Assembly: GCA_964415045.1 (NCBI GenBank) | Contig: CAYPZL010000099.1 | Coordinates: 1-20,709, forward strand | Reading direction: 5' to 3' | Length of the DNA stretch: 20,709 nucleotides | Source: CAYPZL01 sp964415045 | GTDB taxonomy: Bacteria > Planctomycetota > Phycisphaerae > Sedimentisphaerales > Anaerobacaceae | Shown: piece after piece, positions 1 through 7,585 of the stretch | Numbering within the stretch: position 1 is the stretch's first letter | Layout: each line of letters begins with the position of its first letter | The notes under the pieces: model-generated | What the model was told of the DNA's origin: nothing | Databases searched by the model: none | Seen by the model: the letters and a program-made list of their open reading frames with translations, nothing else | Position numbers and translations under genes: made by a program

Positions 1-24
1 GAGGATACCTTCACTCTTTAGGTT

Positions 25-59
25 GCGGCCGAGCGCAGCGAGGCCGCGCTGGGAAAGGG
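25..59 (+). promoter_or_regulatory. Leader hairpin and ribosome binding site of the first prepilin gene
   Basis: An inverted repeat GCGGCC (25-30) / GGCCGC (42-47) lies just ahead of the first gene. It is followed by a purine-rich ribosome binding site AAAGGG (54-59), 7 nt before the ATG at 67. No convincing promoter is visible in the first 66 bases. The hairpin could end an upstream transcript or be part of the leader. Confidence 0.35.
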
Positions 60-66
60 TAGAACG

Positions 67-984
67 ATGAGAAGGAAGGGATTTACCTTGGTTGAGCTGC
101 TGGTCGTGATTGCGATCATCGCTCTGTTGATGGGCATCCTGATGCCCGCCCTGTCGCGTGTGCGACAATTGGCGTTCCGCCTGACCTGCGGGACGAACCT
201 CTCGGGGATCGGCAAGGCGATGCTGATCTACTCGAACGACTACGAGGACGAGCTTCCTCGCGCCGGCGGCCGCAGCACGGAATGGGGTGCGGTAGCCAAC
301 TGGATGGCGCCGGACCGCTACCAGGCCTTCAACGTCAACCGCACCAACAACACCGGCGGCCACGCCAGCATCAGCTCGTGCTTCTACCTGCTGGTCAAGT
401 ATGCCGAGGTCACGCCCAAGTCGTTCATCTGCAAGGGCGACGCCGGCACCACGGAGTTCAAGCTCTCCGAGTACAGCGATCAGGTCCCGAGCGACTTCGA
501 GCTGATCCAGGCCTGGGATTTCGGGCCGGCCGCGACGGCGACGGAGCACTGCAGCTACTCGTATCACATGCCGTTCGGTCTGTACGCCTTGACGGTATCG
601 AGCGAGCCCGGCTTCGCGGTGGCCTCCGAGAGGAACCCCTGGCTCAAGAGCCCGGCCGCCGAGCCGACCGACTGGCAACTGTTTGCGCCGGACCTCACCG
701 GGTATCCCGGCAGCACTGAGGACGCCAAGTACGGCAACGCCATCGCCCACCAGAACGAGGGGCAGAACGTGCTGTTCCTGGACAGCCACGTCAACTTCGA
801 GAAGAGGGCGTACTGCTCCGTGGAGGACGACAACATCTTCACGCGCTCGCTGCAGCCGGACACGGGCGATCCGCACGGCGACCCGCCTCCGGCCAGCCAG
901 TTCGATCCGGCCAACCGCAAGGACACGGTCTGCGTTCACGATCCGGGTGATTTCACGGGCCCCGTTACGCCACCGGGCCGGTGA
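67..984 (+). CDS. Prepilin-like protein with N-terminal cleavage/methylation motif
   Basis: This is a 305-residue type IV pilin/type II pseudopilin-like protein. The class III signal MRRKG^FTLVE gives cleavage after Gly5, with Phe at +1 and Glu at mature position 5. The following hydrophobic helix (residues 6-28) matches the form abundant in planctomycetes. The rest is a large globular domain. Near residues 228-243 the stretch AHQNEGQNVLFLDSHV is a variant of the planctomycete H-X9-DG motif, here H-X10-DS. Such proteins would be processed by a prepilin peptidase and stay membrane-anchored, but their function is mostly unknown. The start is supported by AAAGGG 7 nt upstream. It is not obviously co-transcribed with gnd, since a 312-nt gap follows. 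The family call is secure; whether it is a filament subunit is not known. Confidence 0.9.
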   Translation: MRRKGFTLVELLVVIAIIALLMGILMPALSRVRQLAFRLTCGTNLSGIGKAMLIYSNDYEDELPRAGGRSTEWGAVANWMAPDRYQAFNVNRTNNTGGHASISSCFYLLVKYAEVTPKSFICKGDAGTTEFKLSEYSDQVPSDFELIQAWDFGPAATATEHCSYSYHMPFGLYALTVSSEPGFAVASERNPWLKSPAAEPTDWQLFAPDLTGYPGSTEDAKYGNAIAHQNEGQNVLFLDSHVNFEKRAYCSVEDDNIFTRSLQPDTGDPHGDPPPASQFDPANRKDTVCVHDPGDFTGPVTPPGR

Positions 985-1011
985 CAGCGACCAGCGGGTC
1001 CTTGGTATGAT
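981..1011 (+). promoter_or_regulatory. Candidate extended -10 promoter for gnd
   Basis: TGG-TATGAT (1003-1011) is an extended -10 element. GTGACA (981-986) is a possible -35 match, with a 19-nt spacer that is slightly long. It overlaps the stop codon of the first gene and would give a leader of about 280 nt before gnd. The same TGG-TATGAT string recurs upstream of the second prepilin gene (5568-5576). It is a motif match only. Confidence 0.35.
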
Positions 1012-1296
1012 TCAGAACGGCGGCCTCGTGTGGCGGAGCGCGGGGCCGCTGTCTGGCTACTCCTTCGTGTGCCGAAGGGAGTCCGTTTGGCGCGGGGTAG
1101 CAGCGCTGTTTTGGGCCGCCCCGCCCTGCGATATGGCGGAGCGAGTCCGCAAACGCGCGGGATTTGCCTTGCAACCGACGTCAAAATCGACAGAATAATC
1201 TCTCCGGCTTCCGCGGCGCGACCGCGCGAACCGGAGCGTTACTGCGCGAGGATATCGACAGCAGAAGTTGGGCTTTTGACGAAGGAGTATGGAATC
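985..1296 (+). other. 312-nt gnd leader/intergenic region with GC-rich hairpins
   Basis: No gene is supported here. The frame of gnd stays open back to 1030, but the encoded N-terminal extension does not resemble the family. The region holds the candidate promoter at 981-1011. Near 1059-1081 there is an imperfect hairpin, CTCCTTCG with CGAAGGGAG. Near 1202-1236 a stronger one pairs CTCCGG with CCGGAG and then TT with AA, with further GC pairs inside. The gnd ribosome binding site GAAGGAG is at 1281-1287. The long structured leader could be regulatory, but I recognise no riboswitch class. Confidence 0.4.
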
Positions 1297-2748
1297 ATGG
1301 CACAGGCAGATATGGGAGTGATTGGGCTGGCCGTCATGGGCGAGAACCTCATCCTCAACATGGAGAGCAAGGGGTTTACGGTGGCCTGTTTTAACCGGAC
1401 CGTTTCGAAGGTGGACGATTTTGTCAACGGGCGGGCCCAGGGCAAGAACATCATCGGGTGCCACTCCATCGAAGAGCTGGTCGAGAATCTCAAGCGGCCC
1501 CGCAAGGTCATGCTCATGGTCAAGGCGGGCCAAGCCGTGGACGCGTTCATCGACAAGGTCCTGCCCCATCTCGAGGACGGGGATATCATCATCGACGGCG
1601 GCAACAGTCACTTCCCCGACACCATACGCCGTACCGAATACGTCGAGGGCAAGGGCAAGCTTTATATCGGCACCGGAGTTTCCGGCGGCGAGGAAGGGGC
1701 CCTGCTCGGCCCGTCCATGATGCCGGGCGGTTCTCCCGCCGCCTGGGAGCACGTCAAACCCGTCTTCCAGTCGATCTGCGCCCGGACCGACGACGGCGAG
1801 CCCTGCTGCGACTGGGTCGGCGAAAACGGCGCCGGCCATTTCGTCAAGATGGTGCACAACGGCATCGAATACGGTGACATGCAGATGATCTGCGAGACGT
1901 ACCAGATGATGAAGGAAGGTCTCGGCCTGTCCAATGCCGAGATGCACGAGGCGTTCGCCGAATGGTGCCAAGGCGAGCTGAATTCGTACCTGATCGAGAT
2001 CACGCGTGACATCCTGGCCTACAAGGACGAGGAAGGCAATGAAGTGATCGACCTGATTCTCGACACGGCGGGCCAGAAGGGCACGGGAAAATGGACGGCG
2101 ATCGAGGCCTTGAATCTCGGCCAGCCCTTGACGCTGATCGGCGAGGCGGTGTTCGCCCGCTGTCTGTCGGCGTTGAAAGAAGAGCGGGTGGCCGCCTCAA
2201 AGGTGTTGTCCGGACCGAAGCCGGAATTCAGCGGCGACAAGAAGGCGTTCATCGACGACCTGCGTCACGCGCTGTACGCGGCCAAGATCGTCAGCTACGC
2301 CCAGGGCTATCAACTGATGCGGGCCGCGGCCCAGGAACACAACTGGAACCTGAACTATGGTGGGATCGCCCTGATGTGGCGGGGCGGCTGCATTATTCGT
2401 TCGGTCTTCCTCGGCAAGATCAAGGAGGCGTTCGACAAAAATCCGGACTTGACGAATCTGCTGCTGGACCCGTTCTTCAAAGAGGCCGTGGAGAAGGGGC
2501 AGGATTCCTGGCGTCGGGTCGTCACCGCGGCGGTGGAGATGGGCATTCCCGTGCCGGCGATCAGCACCGCGCTGGCGTACTATGACGGGTATCGCCACGA
2601 CCGCCTGCCGGCCAATCTGCTGCAGGCCCAGCGTGATTACTTCGGCGCCCACACGTACGAGCGGGTGGACAAGCCGCGCGGCGAGTTCTTCCATACGAAC
2701 TGGACCGGCCGCGGCGGCGCGACGGCCGCTTCGACCTATATCGCCTGA
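1297..2748 (+). CDS. gnd: 6-phosphogluconate dehydrogenase, decarboxylating (long form)
   Basis: The enzyme oxidises 6-phosphogluconate with NADP+ to ribulose 5-phosphate and CO2 in the cytoplasmic oxidative pentose phosphate pathway. The 483 residues match the usual dimeric long-form enzyme. Visible hallmarks are the N-terminal nucleotide-binding start MGVIGLAVMGENLILN, IIDGGNS, the substrate loop GTGVSGGEEGALLGPSMMPGG (about residues 127-147), the catalytic helix FVKMVHNGIEYGDMQ with its Lys and Asn, DTAGQKGTGKW, and a C-terminal tail FHTNWTGRGG. The ATG at 1297 is chosen because GAAGGAG lies 9 nt upstream and homology begins at MAQADMGVIG. The frame is open further upstream but unlike the family. 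The aminotransferase gene follows 18 nt after the stop, probably in the same transcript. Confidence 0.97.
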   Translation: MAQADMGVIGLAVMGENLILNMESKGFTVACFNRTVSKVDDFVNGRAQGKNIIGCHSIEELVENLKRPRKVMLMVKAGQAVDAFIDKVLPHLEDGDIIIDGGNSHFPDTIRRTEYVEGKGKLYIGTGVSGGEEGALLGPSMMPGGSPAAWEHVKPVFQSICARTDDGEPCCDWVGENGAGHFVKMVHNGIEYGDMQMICETYQMMKEGLGLSNAEMHEAFAEWCQGELNSYLIEITRDILAYKDEEGNEVIDLILDTAGQKGTGKWTAIEALNLGQPLTLIGEAVFARCLSALKEERVAASKVLSGPKPEFSGDKKAFIDDLRHALYAAKIVSYAQGYQLMRAAAQEHNWNLNYGGIALMWRGGCIIRSVFLGKIKEAFDKNPDLTNLLLDPFFKEAVEKGQDSWRRVVTAAVEMGIPVPAISTALAYYDGYRHDRLPANLLQAQRDYFGAHTYERVDKPRGEFFHTNWTGRGGATAASTYIA

Positions 2749-2766
2749 TCGCAGAGGCCCGAATCG

Positions 2767-3933
<1,167 letters not shown>

Positions 3934-3940
3934 GACGGCG

Positions 3941-4039
3941 AACTCCACACGCGTCACTTCGTACACCTATCATATTGCCGGCGAACACGGCACGGGCAAA
4001 TCGACGCTGCTCGAAGCCCCGGCCCGCATCAAGGGATAA
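3941..4039 (+). pseudogene. Scrap of a P-loop ATPase gene (Walker A only)
   Basis: One + strand frame reads YHIAGEHGTGKSTLLEA (about 3968-4018) and ends in TAA at 4037-4039. GEHGTGKST fits the Walker A pattern GxxGxGKS/T, and the flanks resemble predicted AAA-type ATPases that read GENGTGKSTLLEA. No start codon, ribosome binding site or Walker B motif accompanies it, so it can only be a remnant or a chance match. It sits directly before an acyltransferase scrap on the other strand, which favours genetic debris. Confidence is limited by its short length. Confidence 0.35.
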
Positions 4040-4041
4040 GC

Positions 4042-4227
4042 TTGCAGCGGATGGATGATGAACTCGCAGATCAGCAACGGAATGCCAAGGCGCAGGAAGC
4101 GGTCGCGCAGAAACGGCCCGGGGCCCTTGCGGTCATACGAGCCCGGCGTGAAAAAGGCCGCGATCAAGAACAGAAGGCCCATGAAGAACGACTGTGCGGT
4201 TGCGTTGTACCAGATCAGCAGGATCGA
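4042..4227 (-). pseudogene. Internal fragment of a family-3 acyltransferase gene
   Basis: Read on the - strand, this stretch encodes LLIWYNATAQSFFMGLLFL, then FFTPGSYDRKGPGPFLRDRF, then LRLGIPLLICEFIIHPLQA. This is a recognisable internal piece of the Acyltransferase_3 family (integral-membrane O-acyltransferases such as OpgC/OafA relatives), which typically reads YFTPxSYDRKGxxxFLxxRLLRLGIPLL. Both ends of the gene are missing. On one side the match stops at the stop codon of the xylose-isomerase-like gene, and on the other it fades at about 4042. About 62 codons remain of a family usually near 350-400. It cannot be functional. Confidence 0.65.
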
Positions 4228-4240
4228 CTATGCGTTGTAC
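4201..4240 (+). repeat. 10-bp direct repeat at a gene-fragment junction
   Basis: TGCGTTGTAC occurs at 4201-4210 and again at 4231-4240. Read on the - strand, the first copy encodes the Tyr-Asn-Ala of the acyltransferase fragment and the second encodes the C-terminal Tyr-Asn-Ala of the xylose-isomerase-like protein. This microhomology marks the join between the two sequences. Confidence 0.7.
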
Positions 4241-5355
4241 ATTTCGTCGAAGGATTTCTGCGCGTTGACGACGGCGTGGCGCATCATGTCCTCGGCCTTG
4301 GCGGTTTCGCGGGCGGCCAGGGCCGCCATGAGGGCGCCGGTGTCGAGCTCTCTGGCCGCGTTCTCGCAGGCCTCCCAGCTCAGGACGCTGCGGACGACGC
4401 GATCGATGCCTTGCTCGGCGTTGTCGTACGCGCGGGTCTGCATGTCGTGACCCTTCCAGCGGGCATACCCGGCCTGCTGGATCAGTCCCGCGATGGCGAT
4501 GTTCATGCCGTTGACCCGGGCGCCGTGGTCGATGTCGTACTTGCCCGGGCCGCCGAGGATGATGCCGTCGTTGTAGCCCTGGCTATTGAGGTGCATGTGG
4601 ACGCACATGCCGTTGTCGAGCTCTTCGACGGTGTCGGCCACGTGATCCAGGCCGATCATCTCGGAGTGCCCGAACTCCTTGTTGACGCCCTTCTTCTCGA
4701 TGTTGACGCCGAACTCCTTCTCGACCCTGTACCAGAACAGCAGCGCGCTGGCGACGGTCGGGATGAGCATGGCGGGATGTCCCTCGTTGGGCTTGGGCTC
4801 GAAGGCGATGAAAAGCTGCCCGCCCTTCTCGGCCTCGTACTTGCACAGGCCGGCGACGCTCTCCTTGAGATTCTGGTACATCTGCTTGATGCCGACGGTG
4901 GCGAGGTCGTAGCCGAACGAGCCGTTCCAGATCACGCAGGCCGGGGCTTTCTCTGGATGCCAGGCCTTCTTGAGCGTCGTGTAGGCCAGATCGACCGTTT
5001 TCGTGCCCAGGTCCTCGGCTGCCTTGCGTTCGTTTGGATCGAGCGAGGCGATGCCACCGTAGCCGAAGTGCGTATGCGCGCCGGGGGTGATCATCGCCAG
5101 ATAGAGCTTGTTGTCCACCAGGGCATCCGCCACCGCGGCGGCGTTGTTGTCGTCCACCTCCGCGTCGTAGTGCATCTCGATGCCGAGCACGACGTTATCC
5201 GGGATGCGCGGGCGAATCTTCTCGGCCACGAGTTGGATCATCTCGGGGGTTCCGAAGCTGCCGCCCCATTCCGGCCGCATGTCGCCCGGCACAAAACCGC
5301 CCTTACCCGGGTTGAACGTCCATCGGCATATGCTGTGCAACGACTTCTCTGCCAT
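4228..5355 (-). CDS. Xylose-isomerase-like TIM-barrel sugar isomerase
   Basis: This 375-residue protein of the xylose isomerase superfamily would act in the cytoplasm as a metal-dependent aldose-ketose isomerase. It shows H62 and D64 in MHYDAEVDD at the usual catalytic-base position, THFGYGGIASLDPNERKAAED (about 95-115) matching the segment after the active-site Phe of actinobacterial enzymes, WNGSFGYD (143-150), the metal ligands E186 and K188 in FEPKPNEG, and E227 and H230 in KEFGHSEM. In the next ligand motif, usually HIDLN, it reads HMHLN, so a metal-binding Asp is His255. YDID (273-276) supplies two further Asp. The substrate may therefore differ from xylose. AAGGAG lies 8 nt before the ATG. 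The gene diverges from the second prepilin gene, and its stop abuts a foreign gene fragment. Confidence 0.85.
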   Translation of the reverse strand: MAEKSLHSICRWTFNPGKGGFVPGDMRPEWGGSFGTPEMIQLVAEKIRPRIPDNVVLGIEMHYDAEVDDNNAAAVADALVDNKLYLAMITPGAHTHFGYGGIASLDPNERKAAEDLGTKTVDLAYTTLKKAWHPEKAPACVIWNGSFGYDLATVGIKQMYQNLKESVAGLCKYEAEKGGQLFIAFEPKPNEGHPAMLIPTVASALLFWYRVEKEFGVNIEKKGVNKEFGHSEMIGLDHVADTVEELDNGMCVHMHLNSQGYNDGIILGGPGKYDIDHGARVNGMNIAIAGLIQQAGYARWKGHDMQTRAYDNAEQGIDRVVRSVLSWEACENAARELDTGALMAALAARETAKAEDMMRHAVVNAQKSFDEMYNA

Positions 5356-5436
5356 CTCTATAACTCCTTGTCAAAACTAATTCTGCAGTCGTTTTTCACA
5401 TCCTGCGGGCCGGCGCAGATTCACCCGCCCGAGCCA

Positions 5437-5465
5437 ATAGTACGCCAGAATCCATCCGGAGTAAA
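5437..5465 (-). promoter_or_regulatory. Weak candidate promoter for the xylose-isomerase-like gene
   Basis: On the - strand TTTACT (5465-5460) and TACTAT (5442-5437) are separated by 17 nt. Each matches the sigma70 consensus at about four of six positions. It lies about 80 nt upstream of the start codon in the divergent spacer. It is only a motif match. Confidence 0.25.
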
Positions 5466-5567
5466 CCGCAAAAACCGGCGTTATCGACTCAGAAGGGCAC
5501 CGGCGCACCGGGACCATCGGGGATCGAGCAGCCGCACGGAATTGCCCCTACAATGCCGGCGGGATTC

Positions 5568-5576
5568 TGGTATGAT
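5568..5576 (+). promoter_or_regulatory. Extended -10 candidate for the second prepilin gene
   Basis: TGG-TATGAT is an extended -10 element about 42 nt before the GTG start. No clear -35 sits at 17 nt. The same string occurs upstream of gnd (1003-1011), which slightly strengthens both. Confidence 0.35.
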
Positions 5577-5617
5577 GGTGGAGACGCCGCGGTGGTGCCG
5601 TGCGTAGGAGGACCGTT

Positions 5618-6418
5618 GTGAATCAACACCGGGCATTCACGTTGATCGAACTGCTGGTGGTGGTTGCCATCATTGCCTTGCTAATGGCGATCCTGATGCC
5701 GGCCTTGAGCCGGGCCAAGGAACAGGCCAAGGCCGTCGTCTGCCAGAGCCGTCTGAAACAGTGGTCGCTGTGCCTGACGATGTACACCGGCGATTACGAG
5801 GGCAAGTTCATGCCCGGCATCGACGAGGATTGGGCCACGGGGCGCTACTCGTGGATCTACACACTGATCCCCTACTACACCGACCCGGAGATTCGGCTCT
5901 GTCCCAAGGCCCGCCGCACCGTCGAGGAAGGCGGCACCCTGCCCTGGACCGCCTGGGACGTCAGCATCACCAACCCCAACGAGTTCTCAGCGCTCAAGGA
6001 CCGCCTGTACAAGATCGGCAGCTACGGGATCAACTGGTGGGTCAACGACAGCGACCTGGTCAGCGGCAACCACGATCCGAGCAACAAATGGCGCCGCACG
6101 GGCCAGAAGAACCCGGGAACGATCCCCGTGCTGATGGACTGCGGGTTCATGCTGCTGCGTCCGGAGCCGTTCGACCCGCCGCCCGAGCAGGACGGAGAGT
6201 TCCTCTGGACCTATGGCGGCGGTATGAGGCGAGCCTCCACCAACCGGCACCACGGCGGCATCCACGTCCTCTTCATGGACTGGTCCACGCACAAGGTGGG
6301 GCTCAAAGAATTGTGGACCCTGAAGTGGCATCGCACGTTCGATACGGGCAACGCCTGGACGCCGGCCGGCGGCGTCATCACCGAAGACTGGCCCCGCTGG
6401 ATGAGACATTGGGATTGA
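5618..6418 (+). CDS. Prepilin-like protein with N-terminal cleavage/methylation motif
   Basis: This is a 266-residue pseudopilin-like protein. Its leader is MNQHRA^FTLIE, with Ala rather than the usual Gly at -1 and Glu at mature position 5. It is followed by the transmembrane helix FTLIELLVVVAIIALLMAIL. The globular part contains RHHGGIHVLFMDW near residues 214-226, a variant (H-X9-DW) of the planctomycete H-X9-DG motif. The GTG at 5618 is chosen because AGGAGG (5606-5611) lies 6 nt upstream. An in-frame GTG at 5600 would put that site inside the gene. It is a distant relative of the protein at 67-984, with a similar N-terminus and different body. Maturation by a prepilin peptidase is expected, although Ala at -1 may make it less efficient. 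Confidence 0.88.
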   Translation: MNQHRAFTLIELLVVVAIIALLMAILMPALSRAKEQAKAVVCQSRLKQWSLCLTMYTGDYEGKFMPGIDEDWATGRYSWIYTLIPYYTDPEIRLCPKARRTVEEGGTLPWTAWDVSITNPNEFSALKDRLYKIGSYGINWWVNDSDLVSGNHDPSNKWRRTGQKNPGTIPVLMDCGFMLLRPEPFDPPPEQDGEFLWTYGGGMRRASTNRHHGGIHVLFMDWSTHKVGLKELWTLKWHRTFDTGNAWTPAGGVITEDWPRWMRHWD

Positions 6419-6441
6419 TGATCGATTAAGGATGATCGATT
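6417..6441 (+). repeat. Short direct repeat after the second prepilin gene
   Basis: GATGATCGATT occurs at 6417-6427 and 6431-6441, overlapping the stop codon of the prepilin gene. Each copy contains the palindrome ATCGAT. The rest of the convergent spacer, 6442-6518, shows nothing I can assign. Confidence 0.5.
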
Positions 6442-6518
6442 CTTGGGCCGGTGTGCGCGATCCTGCTTCTTTTGCGTGAGGCCATCGCCGAGCTACGCTT
6501 GACGCTGCCACCCGTCGA

Positions 6519-6553
6519 GTCCCGAGCGACGAGCCACGGGGCACGAGTCACGG
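6519..6553 (+). repeat. Heptamer repeat array, family A, downstream of atpD
   Basis: Five consecutive 7-bp units read GTCCCGA, GCGACGA, GCCACGG, GGCACGA, GTCACGG on the + strand (consensus GYCACGR). The array starts 1 nt after the atpD stop codon in transcription order. It has the same orientation as the array at 7586-7620 and the opposite one to 7176-7206. It could base-pair with the latter in the atpD transcript. Confidence 0.75.
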
Positions 6554-6554
6554 C

Positions 6555-7172
6555 CTATGCTCGGATCATGTCGGTGATCTTCATGAGGCGGGTGGTGTTG
6601 TCGCGGTCGGCCTCGGAGAGCTTGCTGTTGATGAACTTGATGGTCTCCTTGGTCTCGGGAATGACGACGTGTTCGAGGACGTTGACGCGTCTTCGGGTCA
6701 TCTGGAGCTCGACGGCCAGGAGGCGGGCCTGCTTCTCCTTCTCGGCCAGCTCGATCAGCGAGTCGAACGCGCGTTCGAGCGAGAGCAGGGCCACATCCAT
6801 CTCGCCGGAGGTGGCGGCGTAGCCGTAGCAGAGGATCTCGCCTTCCATCTCTTTGCTCAGGTGCGGGACCTTGACGCTCATCACCGAAGCGAAATCCATA
6901 ACCATCTTGAACTTCTTGGTCGGCACCGCCAGAGCGGCCTTGACCTCCTCGGGCTCGGTGCCCGCGCGGGCCAGCATGAACCGGCGAAACGTCTGGGCCA
7001 GCTCCTTCTCCACCTTCTCGCGCAGCGGCTGAATGTCCCGGGCGATCTGAATCAACTGCCGCGAAATCTCGTCGCGCTTTTCACTGAGAAGCCGATGCCC
7101 CCGGCTCGCCAGCGCCACGCGTTTCCGCAGCCGAAGCAGCTCCATTCGTGTTGCATTTACATTTGCTAGCAT
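6555..7172 (-). CDS. atpD: V-type ATPase subunit D (central rotor shaft)
   Basis: This 205-residue coiled-coil protein forms, with subunit F, the central shaft that couples rotation of the membrane ring to the A3B3 head. The N-terminus MLANVNATRMELLRLRKRV matches the family signature (N-x-T-R-x-E-L-x-x-L-K/R-x-R), and long helices run from both ends, with the short head region in the middle (about 80-125). It is the last gene of the ATPase operon. The ATG overlaps the end of the four-helix gene by 7 nt, and no Shine-Dalgarno sequence is visible because a heptamer repeat array lies where one should be. Translation probably depends on coupling to the upstream gene. The array at 6519-6553 follows the stop. 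Confidence 0.96.
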   Translation of the reverse strand: MLANVNATRMELLRLRKRVALASRGHRLLSEKRDEISRQLIQIARDIQPLREKVEKELAQTFRRFMLARAGTEPEEVKAALAVPTKKFKMVMDFASVMSVKVPHLSKEMEGEILCYGYAATSGEMDVALLSLERAFDSLIELAEKEKQARLLAVELQMTRRRVNVLEHVVIPETKETIKFINSKLSEADRDNTTRLMKITDMIRA

Positions 7173-7567
7173 GGTCTGTGTCCCGTGACCCGTGACCCGT
7201 GGCCCGTATTGGCGTCAAGCTTGCCAATGAGGCTCACGAGCATGCGAGTCTCGTGGTTCAACTCCTCTGCAAGTTGCCCAAGTTCACTGTCGCTCACATA
7301 ATCCCGGCGGTTCGCGATGATCGCCTGCGTTTCAAGTTCAGCGCACGAGCCCAGCGAGACATGCAAAAACTGGCGGTACTCCTTCGTATGCTGGCGGACA
7401 AAGCCTTCCGCAATATTCGACGGGATGGAAACGGCCGCTCTTCGCATCTGGCCTGCCAGTCCATACAGTTCGCTTTTTGGAAATCTGCCCGTCAAAGAAT
7501 ATACCTTGTCAACGATTTCAATTCCCTTTTGCCACACCCTCAACTCTTTGTAGTCCTTGACCTTCAC
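7166..7567 (-). CDS. Four-helix-bundle protein (S23/IVS family)
   Basis: This is a 133-residue protein of the 'four helix bundle' or 23S-rRNA-intervening-sequence protein family (S23, TIGR02436-like). Diagnostic segments are KDYKELRVWQKG (about 4-15), FPKSELYGLAGQMRRAAVSI followed by PSNIAEG (about 29-55), EYRQFLHVSLGSCAELETQ, and KLDANTG near the end. Members are small, basic and probably RNA- or nucleic-acid-associated, and their function is unsettled. The family also includes the Avd proteins of diversity-generating retroelements, but no such system is visible here. The GTG at 7567 has GGAGG 7 nt upstream (7579-7575). The last ten or so residues (GSRVTGHRPC) are translated from a heptamer repeat array. 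It is not an ATPase subunit and interrupts the usual B-D gene order, so it is most likely inserted. Confidence 0.85.
   Translation of the reverse strand: MKVKDYKELRVWQKGIEIVDKVYSLTGRFPKSELYGLAGQMRRAAVSIPSNIAEGFVRQHTKEYRQFLHVSLGSCAELETQAIIANRRDYVSDSELGQLAEELNHETRMLVSLIGKLDANTGHGSRVTGHRPC
7176..7206 (-). repeat. Heptamer repeat array, family A, inverted copy
   Basis: The + strand reads CTGTGTC, CCGTGAC, CCGTGAC, CCGTGGC, CCG, a period of exactly seven bases. It is the reverse complement of the family A consensus. It lies inside the 3' end of the four-helix gene and just upstream of the atpD start codon, replacing atpD's expected ribosome binding site. Confidence 0.8.
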
Positions 7568-7585
7568 GGCTCTCCCTCCGTCAAA

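Noticed and set aside
1030..1296. An N-terminal extension of gnd in the same open frame
   Set aside because: The encoded residues look nothing like the family, and GAAGGAG sits 9 nt before the ATG at 1297.
4042..5607. Long open frame on the + strand opposite the xylose-isomerase-like gene
   Set aside because: It is the antisense shadow of a real, conserved gene and its protein is a Val/Ala/Gly/Asp/His-rich mirror sequence.
5600..5617. Earlier GTG start for the second prepilin gene
   Set aside because: AGGAGG at 5606-5611 would lie inside the coding sequence; it is correctly placed for the GTG at 5618.
7166..7567. Avd protein of a diversity-generating retroelement
   Set aside because: The fold family is shared, but there is no reverse transcriptase, template repeat or variable repeat in the window.
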